Positions 36,801 through 46,440 of a stretch of 64,000 nucleotides of DNA are shown here, one piece after another; positions within the stretch are counted from its first letter, which is position 1, and every line of letters begins with the position of its first letter. Source of the stretch: Polyodon spathula (Eukaryota; Chordata; Actinopteri; Acipenseriformes; Polyodontidae). The notes under the pieces were generated by a model. The model searched no databases, was not told where the DNA came from, and saw nothing but the letters and a program-made list of their open reading frames with translations. The stretch is taken from positions 50,309,986 through 50,373,985 of the forward strand of contig NC_054541.1 in the NCBI RefSeq assembly GCF_017654505.1, given 5' to 3'. A program made the translations under genes and the position numbers.

Positions 36801-39800
36801 ATGGCCTCCTCTCGTTTGTAAACTTTCCTATGTTCTTATTTTCTCAGCTGGTAACAGGGAGCTGCAGACACTCGCCTTGGTCTGGGAGGGGGAGTGCTGG
36901 AATTTTAGGCACTGCACAGACGTCTTGTGGGCGGACACAGTCTTCACTGGAGACGTTAGCATCCTGAGATCATACAGGTAGATCTTCCCTCGGGACGAGC
37001 CCACCGCCAGGACCGCTCCGTCTGGCATGAAGTCTATCGCAGTGAGGGGGGACTCTGCCACCATGCCTCGCAGGACCCTGAGGAGGACAGACACACGCAT
37101 TCTTCACACCTTAACAACCATTTACAAGAACGGCTTTCCAGACCCTGCAGCTGACACCTCTGTACCTGTGTGCCACACAGAAATTCTAACCGGAGCGACA
37201 GCGATTGGAAGAGAGTTCCAAAGAAGGAAGGGAAGGAAGCTAGCATCTCTATACAAGCTAGCATCTCTACATAAGTTAGCATCACTCGGTTCCGTGCACC
37301 TCATTACAAAAATAAAAACTTTGGCATCATTTTTATTTTACCTTTCAAGGGAATGAAAATGCAAAAAATATCCTTATTGCAGCCAAAGCATGTGCCCCAG
37401 AGTGCTGCCTCATTGAAGAGCACTCACTTCTTGCTGGAAGTGTCATAGCAGATGATCCTCTTATCCAACCCCACGGTGACAAACAGCAGCTCGTTAGCGG
37501 GAGAGAAGCACAGCCCGCAGGCAGGAGCCTTGTGAGCGCTTTCAAAGGTGTGCTGGGGTTTCTGAGTGTTGGCGTCCCACAGAACCACTGTGCCACTGTC
37601 AGACACACTGCCCATCAGGGACTTCTTCACAGACGAGTATTTCAAATCCTGGATAGGCTACACAACAACATGATTTACTTCAATAGAATAATTGTTTTAA
37701 AAGTGGTAAAGAACACTGTGTTGTCGGTATCGCAGTGTTTAAAATGGAAACACATTACCTTCTCTTTTAAAAGTCTGGATCACAAATCATGCATATTAAT
37801 ATTCTCTTGTCATACATAGTGGTTGACTTGTCATGTAGAACCTCCCTTTTACTCCCCCTTCCCAAATCATCTAGGGGTAAAGGGCCTACCTGTGTGCTCC
37901 CATGACCAAAAGGAGTGCTGGACAGGTTGGTGGTAATGCTGTGCAATATAATTTCACCACTTGTTGACCCAGAAGCAATGTAGCTATCGTTTCCATTGAA
38001 GGACACACAGGTAACTACATCCTTGTGATCCTGATGAGAAGGGTCAAACAGCACAATTTAGCAACCAGACCAGATTGAGAGCATGAAGGCAACACAGCAG
38101 TGCAAGTGTCACAGCATTTACAGTTAAAATCCACAGAGCATTGTAAAGTAAAAAAAAAAAAAAAAAAGGAAAGCAGACACACATATCAGTGTAAATCACA
38201 ACATTACTTGACATTTTGGCAACTTGTATCTTAGTTTACCTTTTATTATGTTTTTGCTGGTTGAGTGCAGTAAGTTATGGGTATAATTAAACAAGCAGCT
38301 ATGTGTTTTTACATGTTTGAAGTACAGCTCGTTTTACAGGTTTATGTGAATCTTGTTCTAAGCAACTTGATTCCTACCAAATAACTGGTGACAAAAGATT
38401 TACCATAGAAAAGGTACAATGTGTTAAATTGAACCCCTCTCTGTGCACAAGCGGCTCCTGAACCCCTCTCTGTGCACAAGCAGCTCCTGAACCCCTCTCT
38501 GTACTCAAGCGGCTCCCGGACCCCTCTCTGTGCACAAGCGGCTCCTGAACCCCTCTCTGTACTCAAGCGGCTCCCGGACCCCTCTCTGTGCACAAGCAGC
38601 TCCTGAACCCCTCTCTGTACTCAAGCGGCTCCCGGACCCCTCTCTGTGCACAAGCGGCTCCTGAACCCCTCTCTGTACTCAAGCGGCTCCTGGACCCCTC
38701 TCTGTGCACAAGCGGCTCCCGAACCCCTCTCTGTGCTCAAGCGGCTCCCGGACCCCTCTCTGTGCACAAGCGGCTCCTGAACCCCTCTCTGTGCACAAGC
38801 GGCTCCTGAACCCCTCTCTGTGCTCAAGCAGCTCCTGGACCCCTCTCTGTGCTCAAGCTGCTCCTGGACCCCTCTCTGTGCTCAAGCAGCTCCTGGACCC
38901 CTCTCTGTGCTCAAGCTGCTCCTGAACCCCTCTCTGTGCACAAGCGGCTCCTGAACCCCTCTCTGTGCTCAAGCAGCTCCTGGACCCCTCTCTGTGCTCA
39001 AGCTGCTCCTGGACCCCTCTCTGTGCACAAGCAGCTCCTGAACCCCTCTCTGTACTCAGTGCACAAGCAGCTCAACAGAAGTGTGTTTACTGAAGGGTTT
39101 TGAATACTGCTGTATTGACTTTACCTTGAGGGAACGGTGCAGCTTCTTAGATTTCAGATCCCAGATGTTGACGGTGTTGTCAAGGCCACCGCTCACAATG
39201 AACTGGGACGTGGAATTTAAATTGACACAGGTCTGTCTTTTCTGAAATCCAGTAAAAAAAACAAAAACACTCCTTACATAAAATCCAATAACTTCACAGA
39301 CATGACCCAGAATTCCATGCTAAATAAACAAACACAGTTCAACACATCTGTATTGTATTTATTGGTTGATCCCATTGTAATATTGGAAGGTGTTAATAAA
39401 TTATACTGTATGCTGTACTCACCCCTTCAGCAAGGTCCAGAACAGGGACTGGGGAGGACTTGCAGCTTGATACCACAATTTTATCCCCACTAGAACAGGC
39501 ACTGACCAGGAAATGATGTGAGCCAGGAGTCAAGGCCATTGCAACATAGGCAACTGATCCCTTATATCGCATTTCAACAGGCAAGTCACACAGGACAATT
39601 CCCACCATCTTCATTACCATTTTAAACATATGAACATGTATCTGTTTTCAACACAATCACAGACCCATGTCAGCTTCCATAAGAGACAGCAAATGTCCAA
39701 ACTGTACACACAAACTCCAGCATCACTCATATTAAGGTGCTCTGCTATTGAAGACTGATGACCAAACTTTCCATTAGGAACACATTTAAGCCTTGCAGTT

Positions 39801-40324
39801 TACACAATACAACAGCTATTTATACAGTACTTAGGATCTGTACGGACAATATTTTCTCCTAGGGGTACTGTAAATTCAGTTGTACGAACTAATATGCTGG
39901 ATTACTGTAGAGTTACTATAAAGGGCCATTGGATTTCGATCCATCACTGCCCAGTGTACATGCCGTTGGGATGCATATCACACAGCTATCCATTTTTCCT
40001 TGCTCAGATTACAGAAACGTGCTGCGTTTGGTTTGGTCAAATGTGCGTGTTCAGATTCCAGTGCTCTGTTGTTAGTCCCTACATGCATAACCACCTTGTG
40101 GTTTCAGACAATAAATCATTTAACTTTCTAAAGGTACTGTTACTACTGAACTATTTAATTAACCACTGCCTCAGTGTGTGAAGGATATTGTTGGTGCTCC
40201 AGCAGACTCTGGAGACAGGGTGAGTGGAGGCATGGGGGTTGAACTGATCCACTACTGTCATCGACGATGAGTTCCAGATCTTTATATCCTCCCCCGACGA
40301 CACCAAGCGGATACTCTCCTCCAT
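30748..40324 (-). CDS. nedd1: NEDD1, gamma-tubulin ring complex targeting WD40 protein (14 coding exons)
   Basis: NEDD1 recruits the gamma-tubulin ring complex to centrosomes, spindles and augmin-bound microtubules. Coding exons in transcript order: 40324-40189, 39517-39423, 39241-39125, 38030-37890, 37657-37428, 37077-36876, 35670-35490, 35266-35123, 34854-34810, 34624-34446, 32640-32505, 32305-32146, 31408-31342, 30852-30748. All phases agree and the sum is 1,938 nt, 645 residues plus stop, close to the 660 of human NEDD1. Residues 1-305 or so form the WD40 propeller (for example NTVNIWDLKSKK, ASGSTSGEIILHS, GTVVLWDANTQ, DFMPDGAVLAVGSSRGKIY). The middle is low-complexity and Ser-rich. The C-terminal 100 residues hold the helical gamma-tubulin-binding part (SSLSERIADTIG, LTSIQIHFIRNMIQETLEDF, ending EENKKLRTSF). 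Identity rests on remembered family similarity throughout; a first non-coding exon lies upstream of 40332. Introns carry many insertions but no exon is broken. Confidence 0.95.
31342..31408 (-). CDS. nedd1: NEDD1 coding exon 13
   Basis: Acceptor CTCTTTAG, donor GTGCGT. Encodes ESCHRDIVNLQVEMIRQFYI followed by QL. Confidence 0.94.
32146..32305 (-). CDS. nedd1: NEDD1 coding exon 12
   Basis: Acceptor TCTCTCAAG, donor GTACAG. Encodes AAGVASSLSERIADTIG and LTSIQIHFIRNMIQETLEDF, the conserved C-terminal helical region that binds gamma-tubulin complexes. Confidence 0.94.
32505..32640 (-). CDS. nedd1: NEDD1 coding exon 11
   Basis: Acceptor CAATCTAAG, donor GTGAGT. Encodes ISSSSTTEPVSMNTPGMLAS and REKDVQYESPVNGALPSVP. 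Confidence 0.85.
33160..34168. mobile_element. piggyBac-like non-autonomous element split by a solo LTR
   Basis: Flanked on both sides by TTAA (33156-33159 and 34169-34172). Ends are CCCTTTAGACC on the left and, inverted, CCCTTAGCGG on the right, similar only in the outermost bases. No transposase frame. About 560 bp without the LTR inside it. Located in a NEDD1 intron between exons 10 and 11. Confidence 0.5.
33383..33824 (+). mobile_element. Solo LTR, about 442 bp
   Basis: Begins TGTGATGTAGTGCC and ends TACCTTGCCACA. It has a TATA box (TATAAAAG, 33593-33600) and a polyadenylation-like ATTAAA (33761-33766). Flanks GGGCA and GGGCG could be a target duplication with one mismatch. Ends resemble those of the LTR at 43060-43761, suggesting a related Ty3/Gypsy-type family. 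No internal coding region. Confidence 0.65.
34446..34624 (-). CDS. nedd1: NEDD1 coding exon 10
   Basis: Acceptor GTTTCTCAG, encodes LDFLSQFTSGLPARRAPLGT and SPFNMFGDSPQPV with an acidic run, ending LQDTKT. The donor GTACTG is weak, so this 3' border is less certain than the others, but phase 0 fits exon 11. Confidence 0.85.
34810..34854 (-). CDS. nedd1: NEDD1 coding exon 9 (45-nt micro-size exon)
   Basis: Too short for ordinary ORF calling. Acceptor CTTTCTTTAG, donor GTACGT. Encodes DYTTQKGSGDCSKGD; phase 1 on both sides. It fills the gap between exons 8 and 10 exactly. Confidence 0.85.
35123..35266 (-). CDS. nedd1: NEDD1 coding exon 8
   Basis: Acceptor TATAACAG, donor GTAAGG. Encodes MPRSTSLDVFPSKETDSLKS and GRNSLSDVLSPVRD; the SKETDS and LSPVRD blocks are typical of NEDD1. 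Confidence 0.93.
35490..35670 (-). CDS. nedd1: NEDD1 coding exon 7
   Basis: Acceptor TTTTTACAG, donor GTTGGG after CTCAG. Encodes the Ser/Ala-rich post-propeller linker (SCSKTSASKSSTALSAS, VQSSTREALQKPAAP). Phase 0 in, phase 1 out. Confidence 0.9.
35706..35869. mobile_element. Small foldback MITE, copy in NEDD1 intron
   Basis: 164 bp. Left end AGGGATGGAAATAAGACTCC; right end, inverted, AGGGATGGAAACAAGACTCC (19 of 20 match), with looser pairing further in. A related copy is at 63217-63364 in a TUBGCP6 intron. No coding capacity; superfamily not determined. Confidence 0.7.
36245..36840 (+). mobile_element. CR1 LINE 3' fragment, antisense in NEDD1 intron 6
   Basis: Encodes pieces of the ORF2 C-terminus (LGVYVDSEMSSSR, VEFKSREVMLKL, RPHLEYCVEFWSP, NQLPSNVVEADTLGSFKK). 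There is a deletion of about 30 codons after RRATR (near 36510) and a stop near 36318. The 3' end CCTATGTTCTTATT abuts the NEDD1 exon 6 donor region. Older than the copies at 12-18 kb. Confidence 0.88.
36876..37077 (-). CDS. nedd1: NEDD1 coding exon 6, GC donor
   Basis: Acceptor CCTCAG. Encodes VLRGMVAESPLTAIDFMPDG and RGKIYLYDLRML. The in-phase end is AAG followed by GCGAGT, i.e. a GC donor; the nearby GT gives the wrong phase. The CR1 fragment at 36245-36840 lies 35 bp downstream in the intron. Confidence 0.88.
37428..37657 (-). CDS. nedd1: NEDD1 coding exon 5
   Basis: Acceptor TGTGTAG, donor GTGAGTG. Begins PIQDLKYSSVKKSL and ends ICYDTSSK in phase 2. Two WD40 blades, with VVLWDANTQ. Confidence 0.94.
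37890..38030 (-). CDS. nedd1: NEDD1 coding exon 4
   Basis: 47 whole codons between TTCTCATCAG and donor GTAGGC. Encodes DHKDVVTCVSFNGNDSYIAS and GEIILHSITTNLSSTPFGHG. Confidence 0.94.
38431..39076. repeat. 29-bp minisatellite in NEDD1 intron 3
   Basis: About 22 copies of AACCCCTCTCTGTGCACAAG plus CGGCTCCTG, with variants CTCAAG, CAGCTCCTG and GGACCCC. It occupies most of the intron between exons 3 and 4. Confidence 0.95.
39125..39241 (-). CDS. nedd1: NEDD1 coding exon 3
   Basis: 39 whole codons between acceptor TTTCAG and donor GTAAAG. Encodes KRQTCVNLNSTSQFIVSGGL and NTVNIWDLKSKKLHRSLK, a WD40 blade with the WD dipeptide. A 29-bp minisatellite starts about 48 bp past its donor. Confidence 0.93.
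39423..39517 (-). CDS. nedd1: NEDD1 coding exon 2
   Basis: Preceded by CCTTGAC and then CTCAC, an AC-ending 3' splice site; joining here gives NN-HFLVSACSSGDK in frame. Ends at AAGGG with donor GTGAGT. No AG acceptor stands within the 30 bases before HFLV. Confidence 0.87.
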
Positions 40325-40332
40325 GGCAGCTC
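40189..40332 (-). CDS. nedd1: NEDD1 coding exon 1 (start codon exon)
   Basis: Acceptor TTTCCAG precedes GAGCTGCC and the ATG at 40324-40322, so 8 nt of 5' UTR are on this exon and a non-coding exon lies upstream. Encodes the first propeller strand (SSGEDIKIWNSSS, RVCWSTN). It ends at CCAACA followed by ATATCCTT, the U12-type 5' splice site, in phase 1. There is no usable GT donor in the right phase nearby. Confidence 0.88.
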
Positions 40333-41327
40333 CTGGAAATTCAAGCAAGATCCCACGCATTGACTGACTGAGACACTAGCAACCCCATCTTCTTCCACAC
40401 AAACCCATAAAGAGCAGTGATCCATAGGAACACACAGGGCTATTTCTTACAAGGTCAAGGCAAGAACTTGACATCACTTAATAACCTGCTTATTACAGAA
40501 TGTCAAATAAAATACCATTACAATAGAGATTGATGAAGTGGTGTGAATGCAGAGACTGACAAGGCAGAAGAGTATGAGAGAGATTGCAATGACTCTTGTT
40601 CCCGTTTCTACTTTACATCACTGTTCCACATTATGTCAGATGGTGTTGCGGGAACACCTGAATGGCACTGTCTGTATGTAGAGAAGCAGGTAGGGATCCC
40701 GTCTGTCTACTATAACTGAATGACAGAGCTTGACATGGGTATCTATCACTTTAAGTCTGAGCAAACAGCAGCTGTGCTCCAGAAACCCGACCCTGGTATG
40801 ATCCTCTTATTGCCCCATCTGTTCAATGATCAACTAATTCTGATGTTCCAGACTGGTGTTTACTGTATCAACAGCAGTTGCTACATGTTGTTTTGCTGAG
40901 AAAGTTTCCTAACAGCTGAGTAAATCTAGCAAGGAGATGGTGATGAGCGGTCTGAACTGGCACACTGGCATAAGCAAGTCCCCCTGGCCACTGGAATCAC
41001 AGCATCCTTTGCCTCCACCAAAGTATAAACACAGTACTTTCAAGAGCAAGTCTAGGCTGGGCAATATCTAACTCTACATGTGTTTCGCATTCAAGATAAT
41101 TGCTCGGCTGAACTTGGATATCTTCTAAATGTATACCCACACAATCACATAAATATCCTGAGACAATGAGAAACCTATTATAGAACAAAATGAATCAATT
41201 GTACAGTAGATGATGCAGTATCTTATAGCTGTAATGGTTATAGAAGGGGAGGTTAAAGCATACTTTTAGATTGACACTAACTTACAAGTGTAGTGTCAAA
41301 ATGATTACACACACAAATACACACACA

Positions 41328-41367
<40 letters not shown>

Positions 41368-41605
41368 TGTGCAAAAGTTTTAGACATGCTGCATGAATGA
41401 ATGAATGATGATCATTATCATTTAAGACATGTATGTTTCTGCTGCCATGCTAAGGTGAGCCTGACGTTGTTATTGCTTGATGTAGTACACTTAGAGCTGG
41501 ACAGGGGGCAGAAGACACAACTGTTTGTAAAAACACATCCCCAGTAGGTCAGCATGCATAGACATGACAGGGAGCAGTGAGGGAAAACAAGAAACTAAAA
41601 GACAA
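40333..41605. other. NEDD1 intron or upstream sequence, no exon recognised
   Basis: Probably part of the intron after a non-coding first exon. Contains a (CA)n microsatellite at about 41306-41364. No coding exon seen. Confidence 0.4.
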
Positions 41606-42884
41606 CCAGAAACCCTCAATGTAAGAAACTGAGCCATCTCCTCCACACCTGTCAATGTAAGAAACTGAGCCATCTCCTCCACACCTGTCAATGTAAGAAA
41701 CTGAGCCATCTCCTCCACACCTGTCAATGTAGGAAACTGAGCCATCTCCTCCACACTTGTCAATGTAAGAAACTGACCCATCTCCTCCACACCTGTCAAT
41801 GTAAGAAACTGACCCATCTCCTCCACACCTGTCAATGTAAGAAACTGAGCCATCTCCTCCACACCTGTCAATGTAAGAAACTGAGCCATCTCCTCCACAC
41901 CTGTCAATGTAAGAAACTGAGCCATCTCCTCCACACCTGTCAATGTAAGAAACTGACCCATCTCCTCCACACCTGTCAATGTATGTATGAAACTGACAGA
42001 CATCTCCTCCACACCTGTCAATGTAAGAAACTGAGCCATCTCCTCCACACCTGTCAATGTAAGAAACTGAGCCATCTCCTCCACACCTGTCAATGTAAGA
42101 AACTGAGCCATCTCCTCCACACCTGTCAATGTAAGAAACTGAGCCATCTCCTCCACACCTGTCAATGTAAGAAACTGACCCATCTCCTCCACACCTGTCA
42201 ATGTAAGAAACTGACCCATCTCCTCCACACCTGTCAATGTAAGAAACTGACAGCCATCTCCTCCACACCTGTCAATGTAAGAAACTGACAGCCATCTCCT
42301 CCACACCTGTCAATGTAAGAAACTGACAGACATCTCCTCCACACCTGTCAATGTAAGAAACTGACACCTGTCAATGTAAGAAACTGACATCTCCTCCACA
42401 CCTGTCAATGTAAGAAACTGACAGACATCTCCTCCACACCTGTCAATGTAAGAAACTGACCCATCTCCTCCACACCTGTCTGAATGTAAGAAACTGACCC
42501 ATCTCCTCCACACCTGTCTGAATGTAAGAAACTGACCCATCTCCTCCACACCTGTCAATGTAAGAAACTGACACATCTCCTCCACACCTGTCAATGTAAG
42601 AAACTGACAGACATCTCCTCCACACCTGTCAATGTAAGAAACTGAGACATCTCCTCCACACCTGTCAATGTAAGAAACTGACTGAATGTAGGAAACTGAC
42701 ATCTCCTCCACACCTGTCAATGTATGAAACTGTGACATCTCCTCCACACCTGTCTGAATGTAGGAAACTGACCCATCTCCTCCACACCTGTCTGAATGTA
42801 GGAAACTGAGCCATCTCCTCCACACCTGTCTGAATGTAGGAAACTGACCCATCTCCTCCACACCTGTCTGAATGTAATACTACC
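41606..42884. repeat. 36-bp minisatellite
   Basis: About 35 copies of TGTAAGAAACTGAGCCATCT plus CCTCCACACCTGTCAA, with TCTGAATG variants towards the right. Minus-strand frames of 239 and 271 codons (and their shadows) are repeat artefacts: 12-residue periodic peptides without any unique domain. Confidence 0.95.
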
Positions 42885-43059
42885 ACATGTGTTTGTTGTA
42901 TTAACGTCCATCTTTTGGTCGAGTGTCTATGTCACCGATGAGGTAAACTAGTGCAAATGAACTGAAGCTCTCCTGGTGGTGAGGCGTGCATTGGAAAACA
43001 TCCATTCAATATGCCATTGTGTGTAGCGTCAGGTCTGCACTGAATACACAATGCATCAC

Positions 43060-43761
43060 TGTGACGGAAAGATGAGTTCTGGTGATGAATCTTCCTCCCA
43101 ACCTGTGAGGGCGCTAAAGAACGGGAGGAGAAGCATCTGGAAGGGCTGGCCTGACAGTTCGTTTCCGGGTCAGGGAAGTGGGTCAGCCTGGAGGGAAGCG
43201 CGACTCTGTTGTAAGACCGTATTGATTTGAGAGATAAACGAGAGGCATCTCGATATCATGCGGGATTACATATAGGGGCCAGGGTAACGCTGGTCTTCTC
43301 CTTCGTTTGGGTAAATGTTCGGAGAGAGAAGGAGCGAGAGAGGAGCTCTCGGTGTAAAGAGAATTACGTGTTGTGTATTGTTGTGTTTGTTTTGTAATTG
43401 TCTGCGTTTTGCACCACCAGACAGTTAACTCACCGGTCCGGAGCTGTCGACCAGGGTCAGCACAATCCGGATCACCACTGCACGGAACCGTCACGAAATA
43501 CAGTGTCTTCACCCACCACAAGCACGTCTGCACTCACCCAGGACTGGTGACCGTGTGTTCGTTTTGTTCGGGACTGTGTCTGTGTTATTGCTATCCCCGT
43601 GCTTTACACATTGTTGTGTATAGCCGGGGATTTATTATTTAACGGTCACCAGACCTGGATTATAAATAAAAGCACCTTTTCACTGGAAACTGTTGTCTGC
43701 CTGTCACTCCTGCATCGCATCACCGTTATACCTGTTCCCCTCCACTAGCCACTTTGCCACA
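43060..43761 (+). mobile_element. Solo LTR, 702 bp, with target-site duplication
   Basis: Begins TGTGACGGAAAGATGA, ends CACTTTGCCACA, and is bounded by the perfect 5-bp duplication ATCAC (43055-43059 and 43762-43766). A polyadenylation signal AATAAA is at 43665-43670. Length, TG...CA ends and 5-bp duplication fit a Ty3/Gypsy-type LTR left by recombination. The 116-codon minus-strand frame inside it is not a gene. Confidence 0.85.
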
Positions 43762-43766
43762 ATCAC

Positions 43767-44305
43767 TCACTGCCTACTGTGTCAGAACTAGCAAGACGCA
43801 CAACAACAACAGCAGAGGCACGGCACAGCACAGCACAGCGATTTCAACTGCAGGCAACAACACAATCCCTGTTGATCCCAGTCTCTAACCCAGAAGCAGT
43901 CTGCCTGCTAGCACTGGTATCTATTTGCCTGTGTTTTTCACGTCACTGTCGTGAGGACAACTTCACAGGACTCAACTGTGTAACAGAATTACACCCAGCA
44001 ACTACGGAACTGCAGCCTAGACCGGTATATTTTTTTGATTGTTGTTACACACTAGAATAAAATGTATATGATTAACTCGGAAACAACTGTCTTTGTTGTA
44101 TTTATCAAATCACACATATTTTCCATATATTTGTTCAATCTTTGTATTAAAGCTAATTAATGCATACGTATTATAACACAAGTTGTTTTCCTGTGAAGTG
44201 TCGTTTTCTGCTGAAACAGGTGTCTTGCACTAAACGAGTCTTGTACAGTCCGGTTTGTTGGTTACTAGATTCGTGTTTATTATTTACACCAAGAAGCACA
44301 GACAG
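43767..44305. other. Unique sequence, no gene seen
   Basis: Open frame of 93 codons on the plus strand (43779-44060) matches nothing recognised; treated as non-coding. Confidence 0.45.
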
Positions 44306-44735
44306 GGGCTCTGAGGTGATCTGAGGGGATCTGAGGGGCTGTGCGCGGCTCTGAGGGGATCCGGGGGGCTGTGCGCGGCTCTGAGGGGATCCGAGGGGCT
44401 GTGCGCGGCTCTGAGGGGATCTGGGGGGCTGTGCGCGGCTCTGAGGGGATCGGAGGGGCTGTGCGCGGCTCTGAGGTGATCTGAGGGGCTGTGCGCGGCT
44501 CTGAGGGGATCTGCGGGGCTGTGCGCGGCTCTGAGGGGATCTGGGGGGCTGTGCGCGGCTCTGAGGGTGATCTGGCTCTGGGGCTGTGCGCGGCTCTGAG
44601 GTGATCTGGGGGGCTGTGCGCGGCTCTGAGGGTGGGGCTGTGCGCGGCTCTGGGGGGCTGTGCGCGGCTCTGAGGTGACCTGGGGGGCTGTGCGCGGCTC
44701 TGAGGTGATCTGGGGGGCTGTGCGCGGCTGTGCCG
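44306..44735. repeat. 30-bp CpG-rich minisatellite, small block
   Basis: About 14 units of the same 30-bp repeat as 46441-51055 (GGGGCTGTGCGCGGCTCTGA plus GGGGATCTGG), here mostly with GAGGGGATC instead of GAGGTGATC. Confidence 0.95.
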
Positions 44736-46440
44736 AGAATACTCCACTATCCTTCCCCGCCACGCGCCGATACCCACTAGCCCTCGCCGAGTGCACTCGC
44801 CGAGACTCCACTCGTCCTCCCGCTACACGCGCCCGATCTCCCCTATACCCCCCGAGGACGGACAACACGCGCCATACTACCCCCCCTAGACCGCCCCTAC
44901 GCGATACACGCGCCAGGCCCGAACAGAGTCAGAAGAAGAGAGCCCCCGAAGAGGACAAGGGGACTGCGGAGAGTGAGAACTCCAACACTAAGACCCCCCG
45001 AGCAAAGAGAGAGAGCACGCGGGTCCGTGACAACTCAACTAAGATCCTACCCCAGAGCCGAAAAAGCACGCGGCCAGGAGAGACTCCCACTGCCTCCCCG
45101 ACACCGCCGAGACTCCACTAGCCTCCACCACACGCGCCGAACTCCACTAGCCTCCCCGACACTCTCCGAACTCCCCTAAGCCTCCCCCGAGCACGCGCCG
45201 AGCTCCCCTCGCCTCCCCGAATACTCTCCGGAGACTCCATAAAAAAAGAAAAAAACTAGCGCGCCCCCGAGCCACGCGCCGAATGACTCCACCTAACCCC
45301 CCGACACGCCCAAGCTCCCGCTAACCCCCCTGAGCACCGCCGAGACTGCCCCTAACCCCCGACACGCGGCCGAGATCCCTAGCCCCCCGACGGACGCGCC
45401 GAGGGGAACTCCGGAGCTATACCCCCCGACAAGCCCTAGACTCCCCTGGCTCTCCCCGAGTGCAACCCCGAGACTCCCCGAGGACCCCTAACGCACTCTC
45501 CGGATGACGCCACTGAGCCTCCCCGGACAGGCCGGTGCCAAGAGACGTCGCGACTAGCCTCGCGACACGGGGCCCAGGACGCCCTAGCCGGGGTGAGCCC
45601 CTAGCACGCTGCCGAGTGACTCCGGCGCTAGGCCTCTAGCGCCCTCCTTCCCCCCCCCCCACCCCCCCCCCTCTCGAGGCGTGCGGGGCCGGGACTCCAC
45701 ATAGTAGAGCGCCCCCGGACACGACGTGCCCTAGGACTACCACGACTAGCGTCCCCAGCGGCGGGGCGCCGTGACTCGCACTAGGGCGCTCCCCGAGGCA
45801 CGACGCGACAGAAGCTCCACAGCGCTCCGTAACACGCGCCGAGAACTCCACTAGACCCCCCGGACAGAGGGGGCGGCCGAGACTCCACATAAGACGCCCC
45901 GACCACACGGGCGTGCCGAGACTCCGACTGGACGCGTCCCGACGAAGCGTGCTGCGCGGAGGACTCCACTAGTACCCCCGCGGAGTGGGGGGTGGGCGAG
46001 GCGTGCGTCCGGACGAGCGTCCGACGTAGCCTCCGCAAGAACAGACAGCTCGCGAGACGGGATCACCAAACCAAAGGCCACCACACACTACCAAATCTGC
46101 ACAAAAGCAGAAAACAGCGCTCGCGAGACTCCAGGCTGCCGTCGGGCGTCGAGCGGGCCGCGGCGCGAGGGACTCAACAACTTCCGTCGGCGTCGACACG
46201 CGAACCGGCATACTGCCACTAGATCAACGTAGACCCGCGAACACTCGTGGCCGAGTGACTGCCACTAGCCCCCCAGACGACGGGCTGCCGAGACTCCACT
46301 GATACCCCCGATGGGCAGCGGCGGCGCCGTGGAGAGACTGCCGACTATGCGCTGGGCCCCGGTGACACGCGGGGTGCCGCAGGGTACAGTCGGCGCCTTA
46401 CTCCGCCTAACACTGCGCCGAGACTGACGGACTGGGCTGT
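44736..46440. repeat. GC-rich degenerate repeat-like block
   Basis: 1.7 kb with recurring but irregular fragments such as CGAGACTCCACTAG, CTCCCCGA and ACACGCGCCGA, in no fixed period. Runs of C occur near 45650-45672. It lies between two blocks of the 30-bp array. Open frames on both strands are chance GC-rich frames with Arg/Pro/Ser/Gly content. It could be a decayed satellite or poorly resolved sequence. Confidence 0.6.

Noticed and set aside
40151..40180. Ordinary GT donor for NEDD1 exon 1 downstream of the ATATCCTT site
   Set aside because: The available GT positions leave the wrong phase for exon 2 and add residues not expected in the first WD40 blade; the AT-AC junction fits exactly.
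41491..42861. Repeat proteins with LTLTGVEEM-type or SVSYIDRCGGDG-type periods
   Set aside because: Translations of the 36-bp minisatellite in several frames.
43183..43533. 116-codon frame inside the solo LTR
   Set aside because: Lies entirely within the LTR; no retroelement protein motif.
45636..46211. GC-rich open frames of 75-90 codons
   Set aside because: Chance frames in high-GC irregular sequence; no recognisable motif, and several overlap on both strands.
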